DNA from: Streptomyces sp. S3(2020)
Lineage (GTDB): Bacteria; Actinomycetota; Actinomycetes; Streptomycetales; Streptomycetaceae
Direction: 5' to 3'
Length of the DNA stretch: 45,663 nucleotides
Assembly: GCF_013044505.1 (NCBI RefSeq)
Contig: NZ_JABERD010000071.1
Span: forward strand, 1-45,663
Shown: in pieces, positions 40,340 through 45,663 of the stretch
Layout: each line of letters starts with the position of its first letter
Numbering within the stretch: position 1 is the first letter of the stretch
Position numbers and translations under genes: made by a program
Notes under the pieces: model-generated
The model's database searches: none
What the model was told of the DNA's origin: nothing
The model's input: only the letters and a program-made list of their open reading frames with translations

Positions 40340-40692
40340 CGGGCCACTCCTCGGTGTGGATTCGGAATGGCAGGGATCGCCCTACCGGGCATCCGCCCTC
40401 ACCATGAGGTGAGGTCCACTTGGTGGCACAGCCGTTCATCATCCACAACCGGCGAACCGGCCTGCGAACTCCGCTCTCGTACCTCCGGGAAGGTGCGCAG
40501 CGTGAACGTACCTTATCGCACAGCAAAGTTGAGAACTTCTAGCTTCAATGCGGCCGCTTGGCTGTAGTCCGGAGCAGTCCCGAGCCTGGCCTGGATGCCG
40601 ATGATCTCGATCAGAGCCGGTCTCCGGTACGTCTGTCCTCGCTGTGTCGCCGATTGCCGCGCAATTCCCGGCGACGGTTTGTGCGGAATCAG

Positions 40693-41322
40693 TCAGCAAG
40701 AAGAAGGAGGGCGGGACGTCAGCGACGGCAGGACCACCGCATCCAGGTAGTCGAGCAGAAACGCCCGATCCGGTGGCTCGTCGGCGACCAGGGGGCGGGC
40801 CACCAGCGCTCCGATGAGGACATACGAGACGTACTCCAACCCCGCGCAGTCCGGGCGGACTTCGCCTCGGTCCACGGCCCGCCGGAGGATCTCTTCGAGG
40901 CCGGTGGGGTCAGGGGCGACGATCAGGTCGCGGAGGGCTCGCAGCAGGTCGGGTTGGGTGTGGACGGCGTGGATCAGGCCCCGGACCAGGGCGGTTTCTC
41001 TGCGTAGTTCCTCGTCGTCCAGTTGGCCCACCAGTTCGTGGAAGTCCCCGCGCAGGGACCCCGTGTCGATGTCACCGACCACGTTGCCCTTGGTCTGGCG
41101 CAGGGCCTGGGCCACCAGTTCCGGCTTGCTCGTCCACTGGCGGTACAGGGTGGCCTTGCTGCACCGTGTGCGGGTCGCGATCGCGTCCATGGTCAGGGCC
41201 TCGTAGCCGACCTCGCGCAGGAGGTCGAGGACGGCGGCGTAGAGCTCTGCCTCGCGTTCGGGGGAGATGCGGCTGCGGCTGCGGCGCTTTCGCGGGGTGG
41301 TGGTCTGCTCCGTTGCTGTCAT
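40693..41322 (-). CDS. TetR family regulator (minus member of a divergent pair)
   Basis: About 209 residues. HTH: ELYAAVLDLLREVGYEALTM and AIATRTRCSKATLYRQWTSK. The C-terminal domain resembles TetR_C type 16-like regulators (ALVRGLIHAVHTQPDLLRALRDL). ATG 41322 is preferred over 41337 because GAGG within the upstream ATGAGG gives a 9-nt spaced SD. It is divergent from another TetR gene with two shared palindromic operators between them, so mutual or self repression is likely. It ends PSLTSRPPSSC. Confidence 0.9.
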   Translation of the reverse strand: MTATEQTTTPRKRRSRSRISPEREAELYAAVLDLLREVGYEALTMDAIATRTRCSKATLYRQWTSKPELVAQALRQTKGNVVGDIDTGSLRGDFHELVGQLDDEELRRETALVRGLIHAVHTQPDLLRALRDLIVAPDPTGLEEILRRAVDRGEVRPDCAGLEYVSYVLIGALVARPLVADEPPDRAFLLDYLDAVVLPSLTSRPPSSC

Positions 41323-41342
41323 CCGCGAGCACCTCATTCGAA

Positions 41343-41403
41343 CGAAACGGTTTCGTACACATCTGAGCGTAGCGTAGGATGCTGTAGATACGAAACCGTT
41401 TCG
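41343..41403. promoter_or_regulatory. Twin palindromic operators between two TetR genes
   Basis: CGAAACGGTTTCG (41343-41355) and CGAAACCGTTTCG (41391-41403) are 13-bp palindromes 48 bp apart, each adjoining one of the two divergent TetR genes. Each is a candidate binding site for one or both repressors. Confidence 0.82.
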
Positions 41404-41426
41404 GTAGTGAAATGAGGGTCAGGCGT

Positions 41427-42065
41427 ATGACCGTCACCCTGCCCGCTCCGGCCAAGCCCGGCCGCCCCCGGGACGCCGGCGCAGACGACCGCATCCTGCG
41501 CGCCGTCGTCGACGAACTCTCCGACCACGGTGTCGCGGGCTTCCGGATCAACAACGTCGCCGCCCGCGCCAAGGTGGCCAAGCGGACCCTCTACAGCCGT
41601 TGGGCCGAGCGGGACGAGCTGATCCTGGCCGGGCTCAGCACGCTCGCCCTCGACCTGGTCCCGCCCCGCACCGGCAGCCTCGTCAGTGACATGAACGTCC
41701 TCTACGACGACATCGCCGACGCCCTCGATAGCCCGCGCTGGCTCATCGCCGCCCGCTGCTCCTTCGAACTCCCCGACCATCCCGAGCTGTACGCCCTCTT
41801 CCAGCGCGACTGCATCGACAAGCCCCTCGCCGTCGTCGAGGACGTGCTCCGGGACGCGCAGCTACGGGGGGAACTGCGTGCCGGTGTCGACCGGTCCGTG
41901 GCCGCCGAGACCTTCACCGGCACCATCGCGGGGTTCAGCTCGCACATCGCCCGGCTGCGGGGCGTCAGCGCGCGCGGTGCGCGGCAACACTTCCTCCGGC
42001 TATTCCTGTACGGGCTGCACGATGACGGGGACCGCTCCGGTCACTCCGACGTCGTCCCAGAATGA
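41427..42065 (+). CDS. TetR family regulator (plus member of a divergent pair)
   Basis: About 212 residues. HTH: DDRILRAVVDELSDHGVAGF and NNVAARAKVAKRTLYSRWAE. C-terminal ligand domain contains ELPDHPELYALFQRDCIDKPLAVVEDVL. ATG 41427 (MTVTLPAPAKPGRPRDAG) is chosen because the upstream ATGAGGGTC supplies GAGG at the right distance, mirroring the arrangement in the divergent gene; ATG 41412 is the alternative. The 3' end overlaps the convergent ThrE gene by 25 nt. Target genes unknown. Confidence 0.9.
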   Translation: MTVTLPAPAKPGRPRDAGADDRILRAVVDELSDHGVAGFRINNVAARAKVAKRTLYSRWAERDELILAGLSTLALDLVPPRTGSLVSDMNVLYDDIADALDSPRWLIAARCSFELPDHPELYALFQRDCIDKPLAVVEDVLRDAQLRGELRAGVDRSVAAETFTGTIAGFSSHIARLRGVSARGARQHFLRLFLYGLHDDGDRSGHSDVVPE

Positions 42066-43315
42066 CGCCCCGGCCCTGCCCCCGTAGGCCCCATCACCAC
42101 TGCCCCCACCACCATCCCCACCGAGATCGCCGTCACCACCGTCACCAGCTGCAACAGATCATGGAACCCCTCGATCACATAACCGCCCGCCAACGTCGTC
42201 AGCCCCCGCATCCCCAGTGAGCCGACCGTGAGGGTGAAGAAGCCCGGCAGGAGGAGGACCAGGCGTGGTGGGCGGGCCGGGGAGCGGGCCAGCAGGGTGG
42301 ACGCGGCCGTCAGCGCCACCGCCGCCACGAACGTGCCGCCCGTCTCGCCGATCAGCTTGGTGACCCCCGACTGCACCGCGACCGTCAGGTACACCAGGGC
42401 GAGCAGGGGCCAGAACGCCCGCCGGGGGATCGCGAAGGCCAGCACCGTGCCCGCGGTGAACACGATCCACGACAGGAACAGCGCCCAGCGCGGCATGTCC
42501 GCGTCCGCCGCCACATCGAACAGGGCGTGCGTGGACGTGCCGGTCACGAACACGCCCAGCATCACGCCCAGATAGAGCTGGACCAGCAGGAAGACCGAGT
42601 AGACCAGGCGGATCGCGCCCGTCGTCATGCGGCCGACGGCCAACTCGGCCGTGGCCGCGCTCAGATAGTCGCCGGGGACGAAGTAGAAGAGCGCCGGGAG
42701 CATGAGGAGGACCGGGCCGCCGTGGGACGGGGTGCGGGCGAACGCCTCGATCGTGACCACCGAGATCACCGTCGAGACCAGCAGCGGCAGCACCTTCGCC
42801 AGACGCGGCGCCCGGTCCGCGGCGACGGCGAGGACCGCCGCGATCGTGGCCAGCACCGCCGTGGTGGCCACCTCGTACCAGGTCGGCTGCATCAGCGGAG
42901 CGAAGCCCAGCGAGAACAGGACGATGCCCAGCAGCTTCGCCCACCAGGGGTACGGCGGCCGGGACTCCTCGATCCGGGTCAGTCGGCGCTCGGCCTCGGC
43001 CGCGTCCACGCGACCCGCCGCCACGTCCGCCAGCAGCGGCTTGAGGGCCGTGACCTGGTCCAGCCGGAACACCTCGGGGAACCCCCGCACGGTGAGGGTG
43101 CGGTTGTCGCCGTCCGCCGCGGTCACGGTGAGCGTCACCGCGTCGGGGACCACGAGGAGGCTCGCGTCACCACCGAGGGCGCGGGCCGCGCCGGTCACCG
43201 CCTCCTCGATGCCCTGGGCGCCCTCGCCACTGGTGTTCAGCAGCAGCCGGGTCAACCGGGCCAGGAAAGACGTGAGTTCGCCGAGACCGGGGGCGGCGGC
43301 AGCGCGTGACTCCAC
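42041..43315 (-). CDS. Threonine/serine exporter (ThrE) family protein
   Basis: A 424-aa membrane protein. A soluble N-terminal region of about 120 residues (FLARLTRLLLNTSGEGAQGIEEAV, SLLVVPDAVTLTV) precedes about ten membrane helices, the layout of the fused ThrE/DUF1212-DUF3815 type. After WWAKLLGIVLFSLGFAPLMQPTW come two five-helix blocks. In corynebacteria ThrE exports threonine and serine by proton antiport; the substrate here is inferred. The start at 43315 (MESRAAAAPGLGELTSF) has a GAGG-containing leader. The divergent neighbour is an amino-acid permease. Confidence 0.9.
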   Translation of the reverse strand: MESRAAAAPGLGELTSFLARLTRLLLNTSGEGAQGIEEAVTGAARALGGDASLLVVPDAVTLTVTAADGDNRTLTVRGFPEVFRLDQVTALKPLLADVAAGRVDAAEAERRLTRIEESRPPYPWWAKLLGIVLFSLGFAPLMQPTWYEVATTAVLATIAAVLAVAADRAPRLAKVLPLLVSTVISVVTIEAFARTPSHGGPVLLMLPALFYFVPGDYLSAATAELAVGRMTTGAIRLVYSVFLLVQLYLGVMLGVFVTGTSTHALFDVAADADMPRWALFLSWIVFTAGTVLAFAIPRRAFWPLLALVYLTVAVQSGVTKLIGETGGTFVAAVALTAASTLLARSPARPPRLVLLLPGFFTLTVGSLGMRGLTTLAGGYVIEGFHDLLQLVTVVTAISVGMVVGAVVMGPTGAGPGRHSGTTSE

Positions 43316-43546
43316 GGGCGGCCTCCTCGGACGGTCCGACGGCTCCTCGTGCGGGCAGCTCCAGCGTGCCGCGCGACCGGTGCCGCGGGCGAGGCGGGTG
43401 GGCCGTACGGGCGACGGTCGCGAACGGTGACGCCGTCACTCCGACGGAGTAGGCCGCCATGCGGGGGGCGTGGATCACGCCGAGGCTGGCGATAGCCCGC
43501 GAAGGCGCCCCGCGCCGTTCCCAACTGCCGAGCCCAGGAGGGCTTC

Positions 43547-45004
43547 ATGGCCTCGATGGACGTCCCCGCCGACGTGCCGAAGCGGACGCAGACGGCGCAT
43601 GCGGCGGCGAGATCCACCTCAGCGCCCATGCTCACCTGGGTGACCCTGGCACTGATGACCACCTCCTCGGTGGCCAGCCTGCGCGCCGCCCCGACGATGG
43701 CCGTCTACGGCCTCGCGTGCGTGTTCCTCTACCTCGTCCCCGCGATCGTGTTCCTGCTGCCGACCGCGCTGGTGTCGGCGGAACTCGCGTCCGGCTGGAG
43801 CGGCGGTGTCTACCGGTGGGTGAGCGAGGGGCTGTCGAAGCCGCTCGGATTCCTCGCCGTGTGGTGCCAGTTCGCGATGACGATCTTCTACTACCCGAGC
43901 CTGCTCGCGTTCGTGGCGAGCACCATCTCGTACGTCATCGATCCCGCCCTCGCCTCCAACGGGCTCTACACCGCGATCGTCATCATGGTCCTGTACTGGA
44001 CCGGCGTATGGGTGTCCTCGCGGGGCACCAAAGCCCTTGCGGGGCTGTCCAGTTGGGGTCTGATCATCGGCACCCTCGTGCCCGGCACGATCCTCGTCGT
44101 CCTCGGCATCGTCTTCCTCGGCCAGGGCAACCCGTCGGCCGCGCCGATGACCGCCAGCCATCTGATGCCGGAGTGGGCGGGCCTGGCCAGCCTCGTGCTG
44201 ATCGTCAACAACTTCCTCTCCTACTCCGGCATGGAGATGAACGCCGTCCACGTCTCGTCGCTGAAGGACCCGGCGAAGGAATACCCCAAGTCGATGTTCA
44301 TGGCGATGGGGTTGGTGCTGCTCATCTTCATCCTGCCCGCGCTGGCCATCAGTTGGGTTGTGCCGGCCGACCAGACCAGCCTGACCGCCGGTGTGATGCA
44401 GGCGTTCAACGCCTTCTTCTCCTACTTCCACATCGGCTGGATGACCCCGATCGCGGCCGTGATGCTGGTCGCCGCCTCCCTCGGCGGCATGCTCACCTGG
44501 CTCGCCGGGCCCTCCAAGGGCCTGCTGGAGATCTCCCGCAGCGAGGGCTATCTGCCGCCCTTCCTGCAGAAGCTCAACAAGCACGGTATCCAGCAGAACA
44601 TCCTGGTCACCCAGGGCGTCGTCACCACCGTCATCGCCCTGATGTACGCGCTGATCCCGAACGTCTCCAGCGTCTACTGGATCTTCTCCACCATCACCAC
44701 GCAGGTCTACCTCATCGTCTACCTGCTGATGTTCGCCGCCGCCATGCGCCTCAGGAAGACCCAGCCCGACCATCCCCGCGGCTACCGCGTCCCCGCCCTG
44801 CACCTCATGTGCACCGTCGGCCTGCTGGCCTCCGTCGCGGCCCTCGCGATCGGCTTCGTGCCGCCCTCGCAGTTCGGCGGCGGCAGCGTCTGGTCGTACG
44901 TCGCCATCATCGGCAGCGGCCTGGTCATCCTCGGCCTGATCATCCCCTACGCCTTCCTCAGGTTCCGCCGACCGGCCTGGCGTTCCGAAGGGAGCACGTC
45001 ATGA
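43547..45004 (+). CDS. APC superfamily amino acid permease
   Basis: A 485-aa, about 12-helix transporter of the amino acid-polyamine-organocation superfamily, closest in look to glutamate:GABA antiporter-like permeases. Motifs: SSVASLRAAPTMAVYGLACV in helix 1-2, ELASGWSGGVYRWVSEGL, NNFLSYSGMEMNAVHV and LAGPSKGLLEISRSEGYLPP. CAGGAGGGCTTC precedes the ATG at 43547. It forms an operon with the overlapping small membrane protein gene (ATGA at 45001) and the M20 peptidase gene. The set suggests uptake or exchange of an amino acid or dipeptide followed by hydrolysis. A promoter should lie in 43316-43546; none could be fixed. Confidence 0.92.
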   Translation: MASMDVPADVPKRTQTAHAAARSTSAPMLTWVTLALMTTSSVASLRAAPTMAVYGLACVFLYLVPAIVFLLPTALVSAELASGWSGGVYRWVSEGLSKPLGFLAVWCQFAMTIFYYPSLLAFVASTISYVIDPALASNGLYTAIVIMVLYWTGVWVSSRGTKALAGLSSWGLIIGTLVPGTILVVLGIVFLGQGNPSAAPMTASHLMPEWAGLASLVLIVNNFLSYSGMEMNAVHVSSLKDPAKEYPKSMFMAMGLVLLIFILPALAISWVVPADQTSLTAGVMQAFNAFFSYFHIGWMTPIAAVMLVAASLGGMLTWLAGPSKGLLEISRSEGYLPPFLQKLNKHGIQQNILVTQGVVTTVIALMYALIPNVSSVYWIFSTITTQVYLIVYLLMFAAAMRLRKTQPDHPRGYRVPALHLMCTVGLLASVAALAIGFVPPSQFGGGSVWSYVAIIGSGLVILGLIIPYAFLRFRRPAWRSEGSTS

Positions 45005-45444
45005 GCCCCACCCGGTTCGCCTCCGAGCACAAGTGGATCTACATCGGAGCGATCGTCGTCCTGGTCGCCCTCGCGGTCATCGGCGTCATCCAGTACGAGA
45101 GCGTGAAGACCACCAACGAGGCGGCGGAGAAGGCCAACAAGCTGGCCGACGCCGCCGAGGACGCCGGCTATCCGCGCCCCGACACCGACGTCATCGAACG
45201 GGCCCTGGGCACCGACGGCGGACAGGTCTGCGACGACCCCGCCACCGCCCTGAAGTCCGCCCTGTGGAAGATCAACGTCTCCAACGGTGCCGCGTTCGTC
45301 GGCCAGCGTCCGGTCATCGGCGACGCCAAGGCGCTGCGCGCCGAGGCCAAGATCTTGGAGATCTACTGCCCGGACAAGCTCGACGAGTTCAAGGACAGGC
45401 TCGACGACCTGAAGACCGACGACACGGTGAGGCGGGCCGCATGA
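45001..45444 (+). CDS. Small single-pass membrane protein
   Basis: A 147-aa protein: one N-terminal membrane helix (WIYIGAIVVLVALAVIGVIQ) then a soluble domain with two cysteines (GGQVCDDPATALKSALWK, ILEIYCPDKLDEFKDRL) and a short helical linker NEAAEKANKLADAAEDAGY. The ATG overlaps the permease stop and the TGA overlaps the next ATG, so it is translated between the permease and the peptidase. Family not recognised; an accessory role is inferred from position. Confidence 0.85.
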   Translation: MSPTRFASEHKWIYIGAIVVLVALAVIGVIQYESVKTTNEAAEKANKLADAAEDAGYPRPDTDVIERALGTDGGQVCDDPATALKSALWKINVSNGAAFVGQRPVIGDAKALRAEAKILEIYCPDKLDEFKDRLDDLKTDDTVRRAA

Positions 45445-45663
45445 CCACCGAACTGGCCGCGAAGATCGCCGAGTTGATGCCCCGGGCGAAACAGGACCTC
45501 ACCGACCTCGTCGCCGTCCCGTCCATCGCGGACCCCCGCCAGTACCCGCCCGAGGAGTGCCACAAGGCCGCCCGATGGGTCGCCGACGCCTTCTCCGACG
45601 CGGGCCTCAGAGACCTGCGCCGCCCGGAGCGTCCTCCTAGCCACCCCTCACGCGCCCCACCCA
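45441..45663 (+). CDS. M20 family dipeptidase, N-terminal fragment (runs off the right edge)
   Basis: At least 74 residues: MTTELAAKIAELMPRAKQDL, LVAVPSIADPRQYPPEECH and AARWVADAFSDAGLRD. This is the typical start of M20 dipeptidases (LVAxPS motif before the metal-binding core, which is outside the window). The ATG at 45441 overlaps the upstream TGA. From about 45615 the translation (RRPERPPSHPSRAPP) no longer looks like the family, which may be natural variation or a problem at the sequence end. Confidence 0.75.
   Translation, partial: MTTELAAKIAELMPRAKQDLTDLVAVPSIADPRQYPPEECHKAARWVADAFSDAGLRDLRRPERPPSHPSRAPP

Noticed and set aside
43459..44999. Long plus-strand frame (part of a 661-aa ORF) in another frame of the APC permease gene
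   Set aside because: Arg/His/Pro-rich shadow of the permease; only its last 147 residues, from 45001, are a real gene.
1..45663. CRISPR array, conjugation genes or antibiotic cluster
   Set aside because: No regularly spaced repeats, no TraB/relaxase motifs and no biosynthetic core enzymes were seen on either strand.

Overview
The window is high-GC actinobacterial DNA, almost certainly a Streptomyces chromosome. GTG and TTG starts are common, many genes overlap by 4 nt, and the left flank carries a typical Streptomyces housekeeping cluster: Nif3-like protein, C4 zinc-ribbon protein, RNase H/acid phosphatase fusion, KDPG aldolase, YaaA, RNB ribonuclease and rnpB. All functional calls are made by eye from motifs; no search was run.

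Left flank (1-11.8 kb): an unidentified partial gene, the nif3/zinc-ribbon/RNase H run, convergent eda and yaaA, an RNB ribonuclease, a MerR gene with a probably leaderless promoter, a DUF4260-TetR operon behind twin palindromic operators, an AraC-EamA pair, and the RNase P RNA gene rnpB, whose promoter and 5' end lie inside the EamA gene.

Island (11.8-34.7 kb): the last 31 bases of the rnpB region (11797-11827) recur exactly at 34706-34736, so about 22.9 kb appears to have integrated at the 3' end of rnpB, which stays intact. Inside, from left to right, are: an IS3 remnant; a five-gene minus-strand operon (GASH-like helical protein, two TRAFAC-type GTPases, GAP1-like protein with a C-terminal EAD1, caspase-like protease with a C-terminal EAD1); a membrane Ser/Thr kinase; a truncated Mrr-type endonuclease; a tyrosine integrase; an XRE regulator; two divergent XRE-ImmA/IrrE modules, one coupled to a TGT-like TIM-barrel protein and one to a PIN-like protein; and a plasmid-like maintenance block (ParA, two paralogous small DNA-binding proteins, a triple-HTH protein, a multi-winged-helix Rep-like protein) with large perfect palindromes. 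I see no conjugation gene. The island reads as a defence/maintenance element.

Right flank (34.7-45.7 kb): a hypothetical gene, then two paralogous PD-(D/E)XK-DUF2075 helicase genes. Each is preceded by a nearly identical leader whose hairpin would pair with the ribosome-binding site. After these come a 42-aa membrane ORF, a divergent TetR pair sharing two operators, a ThrE-type exporter, and an operon of an APC permease, a small membrane protein and the start of an M20 peptidase.

The most notable items are the GTPase-GAP1-GASH-caspase system (a computationally described conflict-system type), its carriage on an rnpB-integrated island, and the SD-sequestering leader shared by the two DUF2075 genes, which I do not recognise as described.
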